Shown here: one piece after another, positions 31,493 to 38,496 of the stretch | Position numbering within the stretch: position 1 is the first letter of the stretch | How the letters are laid out: the number at the start of each line of letters is the position of its first letter | NCBI GenBank assembly: GCA_027036675.1 | Contig: JALWDW010000020.1 | Location: 1-38,496, forward strand | Length of the DNA stretch: 38,496 nt | DNA from: Candidatus Dojkabacteria bacterium | Lineage (GTDB): Bacteria > Patescibacteriota > Dojkabacteria > SC72 > JAHDCA01 | Direction: 5' to 3' | Translations under genes and position numbers: made by a program | Notes under the pieces: generated by a model | Seen by the model: the letters and a program-made list of their open reading frames with translations, nothing else | Databases searched by the model: none | What the model was told of the DNA's origin: nothing

Positions 31493-32471
31493 CTCGGAAA
31501 TCCCAAATCCCGTCCACCTTATCAAAGGATTTCCCGCAACCGCGACATTCGGCTTTGTCCGCATCGAAATGCAGACCCCCTTTGCATGATGGACATACAA
31601 GGATATCGGTGATCGATACGTCCGCGGGACCCTCTCCCGCATCGCCACCCCCAACCCGCTCATCCGTCATCGCTTTTTGCAGAGTGTAAATCATGCTTGG
31701 AGCCAACGAAGCGACAAACGGTATCGCCTGCAACAAACCGTCCAGTCGCCGGAGCAGTTTGGTCGGTATACGGCGCTTCAAAAAAGGCATTCGGAAAAAG
31801 GACAATCCACGTACATTGCGAATCCGGAGATCATGAGATTGCGCAACGGTTCGTAAATGCTTCGGGTGGTAGTTTAAGAAGATATTGGCGTCGGAATTGG
31901 CCCGCGGGTCGTCTTCGCCCGGCAGGCCGGAAGATTCATCGGTATGTGGCTGTTGGTAAGGAGTCTGGTCATAAAGACGAGGCTGTTTTCCCAGTAAATT
32001 GCGAATACGTGCCTTCATATGAATCTTGTTTGCAAACTCCTGCAAAAATATCGCACCGGGCTTCAAGACACGCGCCAGTTCCTCGAAATACCTATCCGGC
32101 TCCTCAATATGGTGCATCACTCGCATCATCAGCCCCCCGTCAAAAGTACCCGGTCTAAAGGGAAGATGATAAAGATTACCGGCGATCAATATGACATTTT
32201 TGTTCGTTTTCTGTATCTTGCTCCGATATTTACGCAAAGTATTCAGTGAATAATCCAAAATGATATTTTGTCTAAACAATGGCGCATACAGAGGTGTCAA
32301 TCGCCCAAACGAACCGCCTATATCTATGAACACCCCACCCTTTTGTCGATCCCGCAGGTGGCGACCCAGCAAGTGCCGTATGGCCATCGATTCTACGGCA
32401 TTTTCGTACTCCCGGCCCTGCCAGTAATCCGCATAATCATAGTCCGTCGAATCGTAATCTGAAATTTTCAT
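31482..32471 (-). CDS. Class I SAM methyltransferase with C-terminal zinc ribbon
   Basis: 329 aa. Residues 20-180 form a Rossmann methyltransferase: motif I VFIDIGGSFGRL (47-58), a strand ending NIILDYS (acidic contact), and the UbiE/type-11-like segment LPFRPGTFDGGLMMRVMHHIEEPDRYFEELARVLKPGA. A long helical middle follows. The last about 45 residues carry CPSCKGGL...AECRGCGKSF, a zinc ribbon like the Trm112-type tails fused to some methyltransferases. Substrate unknown: lipid, quinone-like compound, protein and RNA are all possible. The start overlaps the dnaG stop (ATGA), so translation is coupled to the primase. Convergent overlap with rsmA. Confidence 0.82.
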   Translation of the reverse strand: MKISDYDSTDYDYADYWQGREYENAVESMAIRHLLGRHLRDRQKGGVFIDIGGSFGRLTPLYAPLFRQNIILDYSLNTLRKYRSKIQKTNKNVILIAGNLYHLPFRPGTFDGGLMMRVMHHIEEPDRYFEELARVLKPGAIFLQEFANKIHMKARIRNLLGKQPRLYDQTPYQQPHTDESSGLPGEDDPRANSDANIFLNYHPKHLRTVAQSHDLRIRNVRGLSFFRMPFLKRRIPTKLLRRLDGLLQAIPFVASLAPSMIYTLQKAMTDERVGGGDAGEGPADVSITDILVCPSCKGGLHFDADKAECRGCGKSFDKVDGIWDFRVTS

Positions 32472-34237
32472 GATATTTTTTGTCCTTTTAAATTATTAAG
32501 TTGTACGGAAAGAGCCTGCATCTCCTTGAGCAATTCTGTCTGCACCTGCGGGTCGTCGCTTTGGACCAACCGTTGACGCAGAGACTTGATATCCCGTTGG
32601 ATTTTATCAATTTCCAGCAATGACAGGGTATCCGAAATTTCGTCTGCCAATTCACCGGGACGTATTGCCAAATCGGTCGGAGACATCAAAATATCTTCCA
32701 GTTTTCGCCAGGCCGACGAGCCCTCCCGGAGGTTGGCAAAAACATCTTTGATAAACACGGTATCTTCCCTATTCAACAGTATGACAATCTCCCGCAGGTC
32801 GGGATCGGCAAAGAGTGTCTCATCCACATTGACCGTTTCCAAGTTGTTTTGCAACAACAATAATCTGATGAAATATGATTCACGCGGATAGAGTTCGGTA
32901 TTGTCATTGACATCTCCGCGCTGTTTTGTAGGTGTCGCTTTGGTGTTGTCGGAGGCTCGAGTATCGATGTTAATATCCATCCCCGTCAACAACGGAATTT
33001 GTTCCATGGCAAATTTACGTTGCGTATCGTCTTTGATCGTGGCAAACAGGTTTTTCACATATTTTTCCAATCTTTTGCGATCATCCAGACGACTTATGTC
33101 CAATTTGGATAATTTACGTTTGACAAGGTATGAAAACGCATCCTCTTTTTCCGACAAGATTTCATCTGATTTGTTATCGGAATTATTGAGAAATTCGTCC
33201 ATATCCGAATAAGGTTGCGGATTGAATACGTAACTTGTAAATGACAATTTATTCGCCAAAATGAATGATTTTTCCAATGCCTTTTGGCCGGCATCATCGT
33301 TGTCAAATACAAAAAGTACGTTGTCGGTATATGTCCTCAACAGCTCCAATTGTTGCTCCGTCAACGCCGTACCTTGCGGTGCCACGGTATTTTGCAACCC
33401 GTGCTGATAAGACATGATGACATCGATCTGCCCTTCTACGACGATCGCCAAATCCTCTTGTCGGATCACATATTTGGCTTTGTGCAGTCCGTAAAGTATA
33501 CGGCCTTTGCGAAAAATCGGTGTCTGCGGTGTATTCAAATACTTCGGCCCAAATTGGTCTTGATCTATATGGCGACCGGAAAATCCAACCGGATGTCCAT
33601 GCACGTCGTGTATCGGAAACATGATCCGGTTTTGAAATTTGTCTCGGATACGCCCTTTTCTCTCCACAAACAAACCTGATCTCAGCAAGAAATCTCGCGA
33701 GAAATATAGTTTACCCTGCCTGCGTTTACCTATGTGTCCTTCTTTTTGCAGAAAATTCAGGAATAAATCACCTTTTGGCGCGTAACCGATCTTAAAATCT
33801 TTCACCGTCTGCGCCGTAAGATGCCTTTTTTTGACATATTCGATCGCTTTCGGCGTATTGGCAAGTTTCAGGTAATAAAAATCGCCCGCCAGCTTGTTGA
33901 TCTCTTCGTAGAGGAAGTACTTGGACTTTTTCTTTGTGTGCTTCAATTCCACTCCGGCTTGTTTGGCCAGTTTTTTCAGTGCTTCCGGGAAGTCCAGCTT
34001 CTCTATCTTTTGTATGAAATCAAAGATATCGCCAGTTTCTCCGCAACCGAAGCATTTATATCGTTGCAATGTCGGGCTGACACTGAATGAAGGGGTCTTC
34101 TCATCGTGAAATGGACAGAGAGCGACATAATTTTGTCCGGCTTTTTTCAAAGTGAGGTATTGGGAAACGATATCTACGATATCCAGTCGCTCACGGATGG
34201 TTTCTATATCCCGCCTATCGTCTTGTGGTTTCGTCAT
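32468..34237 (-). CDS. dnaG: DNA primase DnaG
   Basis: Synthesises RNA primers at the replication fork. 589 aa from ATG 34237, which overlaps the upstream rodZ-like stop as ATGA (a GTG two codons earlier is rejected). Zinc-binding CHC2 domain: C41-P-F-H44 ... C62-F-G-C65 within LCPFHDEKTPSFSVSPTLQRYKCFGCG (ends given separately by residue number). Catalytic TOPRIM core: VVEGQIDVIMSYQHG, APQGTALT and FVFDNDDAGQKA with the metal-binding acidic cluster. The C-terminal helicase-binding region is short and divergent. It sits in a coupled operon rodZ-dnaG-methyltransferase. Confidence 0.95.
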   Translation of the reverse strand: MTKPQDDRRDIETIRERLDIVDIVSQYLTLKKAGQNYVALCPFHDEKTPSFSVSPTLQRYKCFGCGETGDIFDFIQKIEKLDFPEALKKLAKQAGVELKHTKKKSKYFLYEEINKLAGDFYYLKLANTPKAIEYVKKRHLTAQTVKDFKIGYAPKGDLFLNFLQKEGHIGKRRQGKLYFSRDFLLRSGLFVERKGRIRDKFQNRIMFPIHDVHGHPVGFSGRHIDQDQFGPKYLNTPQTPIFRKGRILYGLHKAKYVIRQEDLAIVVEGQIDVIMSYQHGLQNTVAPQGTALTEQQLELLRTYTDNVLFVFDNDDAGQKALEKSFILANKLSFTSYVFNPQPYSDMDEFLNNSDNKSDEILSEKEDAFSYLVKRKLSKLDISRLDDRKRLEKYVKNLFATIKDDTQRKFAMEQIPLLTGMDINIDTRASDNTKATPTKQRGDVNDNTELYPRESYFIRLLLLQNNLETVNVDETLFADPDLREIVILLNREDTVFIKDVFANLREGSSAWRKLEDILMSPTDLAIRPGELADEISDTLSLLEIDKIQRDIKSLRQRLVQSDDPQVQTELLKEMQALSVQLNNLKGQKIS

Positions 34238-35193
34238 TGGCACGATATATCATTTCCATCTATGTTACATGTATTATCCCCAGCGTGCAAAGACAATTCA
34301 TCCCCTTGCCAATCGACCTTCAGTGCTCCCGGACGCGCGGTGGAGATCACCGCTTCCTTTGTGGGTTCAAATGTCTGCTTGTCACCTTCCTGCATGGTAC
34401 CGGTAAATTGTTCCGTTCCGTCTATATTGACAGTCAACCAAACCGGCCCGGTAGCCTCTATCGTCAAGGTACCTGGTTGCGCTTTGGGCGGTTCCGGAGA
34501 CTCGGGCTCATTGGCCCGGGGTGTAGCATTCTCTTGGTGATCGGGGTTATCAAATACAACCTTGCGTATGATTTGCGTACTCGTTCGCTGATTGCTTTTT
34601 CTCGTCGCTTTGAAAACCAAGATATTGGTACCTTCGTTCAATGTATATCGAGTCGAGAAAAAGCCATTTGTACGCACTTCCAACTCCGCATCATTCAGTG
34701 TTACGACCGCGTCCTTGTCCACCAAACCCTCAACGTCAATGGTCGCGGTGTGGACGGTCATGTCTTTGTCCGGTTTAAACACCTCCAGCAACGGAGCCCG
34801 CTGGAAAGCCACTAGCTGGAAAGCAAAATATACCAATACGGCAGTTACCAGCACAACCAAAGCTGCGATACCGGATAATTTGTGCCAATCCCGCATATTT
34901 TTGCCGGCACCTTTGCCGGCGGGCATCTTCTCCACCGGCTTGGCGTTTAGCATGGCCCGACGTTTCAATGCCAATGCTCTGTTTTTATCCACCCCGAGAA
35001 ATTCCGCATATACGCCGACAAAACCGTCGGCAGAGATATCCGATGGCAACTTTTCGTAATCATCATTTTCTATCGCCTTCAGATACTCCTTCTTGATATT
35101 CGTCTGAGCGGAGATAAGATCGAGCGACAGGCTTTTGGTCACTCGCACTTGCTTTAAAAGTTGTCCTGCGGTCAGCATAGTTGATTTTACCAT
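34234..35193 (-). CDS. rodZ: RodZ-like cytoskeletal anchor protein
   Basis: 319 aa, bitopic. N-terminal HTH_25-type helix-turn-helix (8-75: GQLLKQVRVTKSLSLDLISAQTNI, KKEYLKAIENDDYEKLP, GFVGVYAEFLGVD), a basic linker, one membrane helix (about 106-127), then extracytoplasmic beta domains and a C-terminal DUF4115-like segment (LTIEATGPVWLTVNIDGTEQF ... STARPGALKVDWQG). This is the RodZ architecture; in model bacteria RodZ ties MreB to the membrane and cell-wall machinery. No mreB is in the window. ATG 35193; an ATG five codons later is possible. The stop is coupled to dnaG. Confidence 0.85.
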   Translation of the reverse strand: MVKSTMLTAGQLLKQVRVTKSLSLDLISAQTNIKKEYLKAIENDDYEKLPSDISADGFVGVYAEFLGVDKNRALALKRRAMLNAKPVEKMPAGKGAGKNMRDWHKLSGIAALVVLVTAVLVYFAFQLVAFQRAPLLEVFKPDKDMTVHTATIDVEGLVDKDAVVTLNDAELEVRTNGFFSTRYTLNEGTNILVFKATRKSNQRTSTQIIRKVVFDNPDHQENATPRANEPESPEPPKAQPGTLTIEATGPVWLTVNIDGTEQFTGTMQEGDKQTFEPTKEAVISTARPGALKVDWQGDELSLHAGDNTCNIDGNDISCQ

Positions 35194-35742
35194 ATGGGAA
35201 GTACGCCCTACGTTCTAATTCCGAGCGCAACAGGTCGGGGTCCCACCCCGGGGTTGGAACCCGGGCTTAAACCCCGGACTTGACATGGGAAGCCCGTTGT
35301 CATAGGGATGGTACATAAGAAAATCTTGCAGTTAATGTTGTTTTAATCGAAATTTAACGGCCAACTTACGTTGTCGTATAAGCATTTACGAATGCCCGTC
35401 GCTCTGGAGCGCACATCCCGGGTTTCCCGCACATCCTTTGTCGGCAAGGCACTTACCGATACTTCGCAGCTACGGTAAATGGCGAGACGTACCTAAACGT
35501 AGGTACAGAGAGGGTCGCCGCACCATCTATCTCATATTGGGAAAATGCCTCCAGGTGAGCGCTTGCACGGCATGCAGCACATAACAATTGTTATAGGTAT
35601 ACGGTATCTGCATACGTCGCATACGCCCCGTTTTGCATATTCGATCGAATTGAAACCCTACCCACCGCCCTTGTAGCAACAACATTTCTATCTGACCAAT
35701 GGGCTCGAAGACTGGGTACTAACCCCGACTTCTACGCCCCGC
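35194..35742. other. Non-coding spacer with modules R3, R6-like and R4
   Basis: No gene supported between the rodZ-like start and the ftsK stop. In order: an R3-like GC-rich region with several overlapping CCCCGG/CCGGGG hairpins (about 35233-35290), a stretch similar to 14600-14630 (CTACGGTAAATGGCGAGACGTAC, about 35470-35493), and the R4 module (35539-35732), which runs right up to the end of ftsK. Confidence 0.6.
35539..35732 (+). repeat. Dispersed module R4, copy 2
   Basis: Matches 11738-11931 along its length, with strongest conservation over the first 105 bp and the last 60 bp. It directly abuts the 3' end of ftsK (stop 35743-35745), whereas copy 1 lies between the unknown gene ending at 11575 and the small membrane protein ending at 11982. 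Confidence 0.75.
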
Positions 35743-38082
35743 TTACTCGTCCGCTTCCGGGCCGTGCAAAATTTCCGCCGGGTCGGAAATCAAAACCTTG
35801 CGCGAGGAACTTCCTTCCTGCGGACCTATGGCACCCGCCGCTTCGAGCTCATCCATCAGCCTTGCCGCCCTGTTGTAACCAATCCTAAACTTCCTCTGCA
35901 ACATGGACGAGGATGCCTTTTGAGCATTAACCACCGCTTCCAACGCGTCCGCAAAGAGAGGATCTTCCGAAACCGCTCCGGCCGCGCCCCCACTGTGAGA
36001 ATCTCCGTCATTTTTAGGCGCGGTGATAGTGTCGGAATATGTGACCTCGCCATGCGTCTGCTCCTTGATAAACCGAACTATATTATTAACATCATTTGTA
36101 GTGGTAAACGCACCCTGTACACGTACCGGTTGCCCGACCTGAGGCGCCTTGTATATCATATCCCCTTTGCCGATCAACGTCTCCGCGCCGGGACGATCCA
36201 AAATAACCCTGGAGTCTGTGACTGTCGATACGGTGAAGGCCATACGCGAGGGGATGTTTGCCTTGATCAATCCGGTGATAACATCTACGGAAGGCCTCTG
36301 CGTCGCCAAAATCATGTGAATTCCGATTGCCCTTGCCATCTGAGTCAGCCGTACTATTTTCGATTCGACATCAACTCCGGTAGAAAGCATCAAGTCCGCC
36401 ATTTCATCTACCACTATGACGATGTACGGCAAGGCAATGTATCCCATACGGTCGTTGTACTCTTTGATATTACGAACCCCGACCTGTTTCAACAATCTAT
36501 ACCTGCGTCGCATTTCTTCCACAGCCCATTGCAATGCATTGACGACCAATTCCATATCGGTGATCACCGGAGTAAGCAGATGAGGTATCCCCTCGTATGG
36601 GTACATCTCCACCATCTTGGGGTCCACCAAGACCATCCGTACTTCATCGGGTGACTTTGTCATGAGAATCCCGGACAAGATCGAGTTGATACCGGCGGAT
36701 TTACCGGCACCTGTAGCTCCAGCGACCAGGAGGTGGGGCAACGACACAAGGTCGGTGATCAGTGGTTCTCCGGAAATAGTCTGCCCCAAGGTAACGGGGA
36801 TTTCATAATCGTCTTTGTCTACCAACAGTACGTTCATCATCTCTCTCAAATATACAAAATTCGGTGTAGGGTTCGGCATTTCGATGCCTATCAACGAAGT
36901 CCCCGGGATTGGAGCCTCAATCCGGATATGATTTTCCGAGGTTGCCAGAGCCAGAGCTATGTCGTTTGTATAATTTTTGACTTTGGAGACCTTGGTACCG
37001 ACGGCTATGCTAAATGCGTATTGCACAACGGTAGGTCCGATCGTCACTTTGTTAGCCTTGGTCTCTATGCCGAAACTTTTCAGGGTATTCTCGATCAATT
37101 TCGAATTTCTTTTGTGAATAGCGGGGTCGGGCTCCACTCGTTTGGGTTTGGTCAGCAACTCTATCGGTGGTAGTTTCCAGTCGGGAAATTGTGGTGTACC
37201 AAAAAGATCGTCCGTACCATCTTCGGATGTTTCGCTTCCCGAACCCGGACCGACCAGCTCTATTTCATCTTCTTCATCGGCTGTATATACATCTTTGTGT
37301 GTATCGGGATCTTGCACGTCATCAACCACCGTAGTGGTGGGGACATCATGCGGCACGGTCTCATAAGAGGTTGCCGTCTCTATTTCTATGTCATCGCTAT
37401 CATCGTTTTCTCCCTTTTTCTTGAACATAGAGAAGAAGCTTTTCTTTTTTGGGTTCTCCACGTATTCAGTTTCTTTTTCTTCTGCTCTAGTTGCCGTCTC
37501 GCCTGTCGGAGATGTATCTTTGACTGCATTTATCTCAGGTTCTTCCGCGTCTTTCGACGAATGGAATATTTTGGTGAATATGGATGGCAACTTGTCGAAT
37601 ATGAATTCGATAGCGCGTTCGAAATCTTGCCCGGCCGTCAGGCTTGCAGATATGAGGATAGCTAACAGAATTATTATGAATTCAAGAAATGAACCGAGGA
37701 ATGATTGCAAGTGTGAATGCAAGAGGTATCCAAATTGTCCGCTGTATGATGACAGGTCTTGCGAGTTTTCCAATACCTCCGCCGGTACGAAGAAGGTCAA
37801 AAGCAATGTACCGGACAACGCGAGCAAGAAGAACCCTGACAATACTTTCAGTGAATTGAAGTATTTTGATTTCGTAAGGAATTTCATGGACAGTGCGATG
37901 GTGCCGATCCCCCACAGAAAAGAGGAATAACCGAAAAGTGTAAGGGCTTTGGTGGCGACAATGCTTTGGTTTAACGGTGCAAGGAACAAAGCGGCACCGA
38001 CGACAAACAAGAGGATGCCCAGCATTACACGGGTTTCCTTGCTATGGATTGTGACTTGCGTGCTTTTGCGCTTTCTCGCCAA
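35743..38082 (-). CDS. ftsK: DNA translocase FtsK
   Basis: Septum-located DNA pump that clears and sorts chromosome ends at division. 779 aa. Four membrane helices (about 20-36, 47-66, 77-98, 124-148), an acidic low-complexity linker (175-300), a RecA-like motor with Walker A GATGAGKS (455-462) and Walker B IVIVVDE (554-560), and a C-terminal gamma winged helix (about 708-768: SSSMLQRKFRIGYNRAARLMDELE) that would read polar DNA sequences. The start is a TTG at 38082 giving MARKRKS; the next ATG (codon 20) would cut into the first helix. A TATACT -10 lies 10 nt upstream, inside an inverted repeat. All catalytic features are intact. Confidence 0.96.
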   Translation of the reverse strand: MARKRKSTQVTIHSKETRVMLGILLFVVGAALFLAPLNQSIVATKALTLFGYSSFLWGIGTIALSMKFLTKSKYFNSLKVLSGFFLLALSGTLLLTFFVPAEVLENSQDLSSYSGQFGYLLHSHLQSFLGSFLEFIIILLAILISASLTAGQDFERAIEFIFDKLPSIFTKIFHSSKDAEEPEINAVKDTSPTGETATRAEEKETEYVENPKKKSFFSMFKKKGENDDSDDIEIETATSYETVPHDVPTTTVVDDVQDPDTHKDVYTADEEDEIELVGPGSGSETSEDGTDDLFGTPQFPDWKLPPIELLTKPKRVEPDPAIHKRNSKLIENTLKSFGIETKANKVTIGPTVVQYAFSIAVGTKVSKVKNYTNDIALALATSENHIRIEAPIPGTSLIGIEMPNPTPNFVYLREMMNVLLVDKDDYEIPVTLGQTISGEPLITDLVSLPHLLVAGATGAGKSAGINSILSGILMTKSPDEVRMVLVDPKMVEMYPYEGIPHLLTPVITDMELVVNALQWAVEEMRRRYRLLKQVGVRNIKEYNDRMGYIALPYIVIVVDEMADLMLSTGVDVESKIVRLTQMARAIGIHMILATQRPSVDVITGLIKANIPSRMAFTVSTVTDSRVILDRPGAETLIGKGDMIYKAPQVGQPVRVQGAFTTTNDVNNIVRFIKEQTHGEVTYSDTITAPKNDGDSHSGGAAGAVSEDPLFADALEAVVNAQKASSSMLQRKFRIGYNRAARLMDELEAAGAIGPQEGSSSRKVLISDPAEILHGPEADE

Positions 38083-38083
38083 T

Positions 38084-38112
38084 TGTACAGAAAGTATAAC
38101 TTAACCTGTACA
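38084..38112. promoter_or_regulatory. Inverted repeat around the ftsK -10
   Basis: TGTACAG (38084-38090) and CTGTACA (38106-38112) flank a 15-bp core. On the minus strand that core contains TATACT, placed 10 nt before the TTG start of ftsK. The layout fits an operator for an unknown regulator. Confidence 0.45.
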
Positions 38113-38131
38113 TTCTAACATATTTTGTGGA

Positions 38132-38164
38132 CGAAGCCGGGGTTCGGACCCGGGGTTGGGGCTC
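38132..38164 (+). repeat. GC-rich module R3, copy 4
   Basis: Begins CGAAGCCGGG and continues TTCGGACCCGGGGTTGG, nearly identical to 1854-1886 in the same orientation. Confidence 0.6.
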
Positions 38165-38312
38165 GGGGTTGATCCAGAAAGCCCATCGGCACAACAAGAG
38201 TATGAGGGAAAACGGGAATATTGGTGTTTATCCGGGTAAGTTTCAGCCCCCTAGTATAGCTTGTCGCAGCAACCTTTTCGCAGGGTCCTACCATCGAGCA
38301 TGCGAATCGCCC

Positions 38313-38440
38313 ATGACAACAGGGATTACGCCAATATGCGCGAATTTGCTACTCTCATAGAGAGTTCTCTTGGTTTTCTAAGCGTAGATCGAGAGCTGTG
38401 CGGTGGCATTTTGCCAATGACAATAGGTGTTTTTCATTAC
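38313..38440 (+). repeat. Dispersed module R5, plus-strand copy
   Basis: Begins CATGACAACAGGGATT and continues to GTGTTTTTCATTA. Aligns with the reverse complement of 2395-2524 at roughly two of three positions by eye, including CCAATGACA near the end. Confidence 0.55.
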
Positions 38441-38496
38441 CGGCAGTCGTGAAAGATAGACCCGTGGTGGTAACCCTCAGGTCTTACACCGACCGC

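Larger units (their letters stand above)
38083..38496. other. Non-coding spacer upstream of ftsK with modules R3 and R5
   Basis: Holds the ftsK promoter/inverted repeat (38084-38112), R3 (38132-38164) and R5 (38313-38440). No credible gene; the short frame over R5 resembles the one over the minus-strand copy at 2395-2524. The window ends inside the spacer. Confidence 0.55.

Noticed and set aside
38261-38452. 63-aa plus-strand frame
   Set aside because: Same reason as the R5 minus-strand frame; the frames differ in ends and lack a common start.
1-38496. CRISPR array
   Set aside because: No evenly spaced direct repeats with unique spacers were seen; the repeats present are scattered, palindromic and divergent.
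1-38496. Alternative genetic code with UGA as glycine
   Set aside because: Several core genes end at TGA at the family-expected length, so UGA acts as stop.
1-38496. Insertion sequences or prophage
   Set aside because: No transposase, integrase or phage structural gene is recognisable in any frame.

Overview
The window looks like a chromosomal segment, carrying the replication-origin region, of a bacterium from the Candidate Phyla Radiation (Patescibacteria). This placement is inference from gene content and style. The core genes are small and divergent, and coupling by ATGA overlap is common. There are minimal type IV pilus genes (pilN/pilO-like), a DUF4012 envelope protein, PEGA-domain and RodZ-like proteins, and a short sigma-70. 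Several canonical catalytic motifs are replaced. TGA is used as a stop (for example in the response regulator and dnaG), so the UGA-recoded Gracilibacteria/Absconditabacteria lineages are unlikely.

Layout. 1-5.5 kb: a TrpRS-like gene, glyA and two unrecognised genes, separated by long non-coding spacers. 5.7-9.4 kb: gdhA-ung facing pyrG. 9.5-11.6 kb: a TrmB-type regulator with a strong promoter and a palindromic operator, divergent from an aberrant tRNA-like gene and an unusual protein that may be a remote isocyanide-synthase relative. 12-18.9 kb: a small membrane protein, a response regulator lacking its phospho-acceptor, dnaN, a 1.2-kb origin-like spacer with DnaA boxes, dnaA, a polyprenyl diphosphate synthase, rpmH and rnpA. 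18.9-24.9 kb: a long MetRS fusion, a pilN-pilO-like operon, rpoD and a zinc-ribbon protein. 25.2-30.6 kb: an envelope/polysaccharide operon (small membrane protein, MraY/WecA-like transferase, PEGA protein, SDR-DUF4012 fusion). 30.7-38.1 kb: rsmA/ksgA, a methyltransferase coupled to dnaG and rodZ, and ftsK.

Genes are packed tightly, with convergent pairs that abut or overlap, but about ten spacers of 0.3-1.2 kb hold no credible genes. These spacers share degenerate dispersed repeats: 22-nt palindromes with TGAAAATTT-type arms, a GC-rich CGAAGCCGGG module, a roughly 195-bp module present twice, and a roughly 125-bp module present twice in opposite orientation. They are the largest unexplained structure here.

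The most notable gene-level observations are: a TrpRS-like protein with all three ATP-site signatures degenerate; a MetRS with an apparent C-terminal OB-like region plus B3/4 (PheRS-editing-like) domain; the TrmB/tRNA-like/unknown-protein locus; and a run of proteins with substituted catalytic residues (response regulator Asp to Asn, RsmA NLPY to ALPY, SDR YxxxK to YxxxT). All assignments come from reading motifs by eye; no database search was run.
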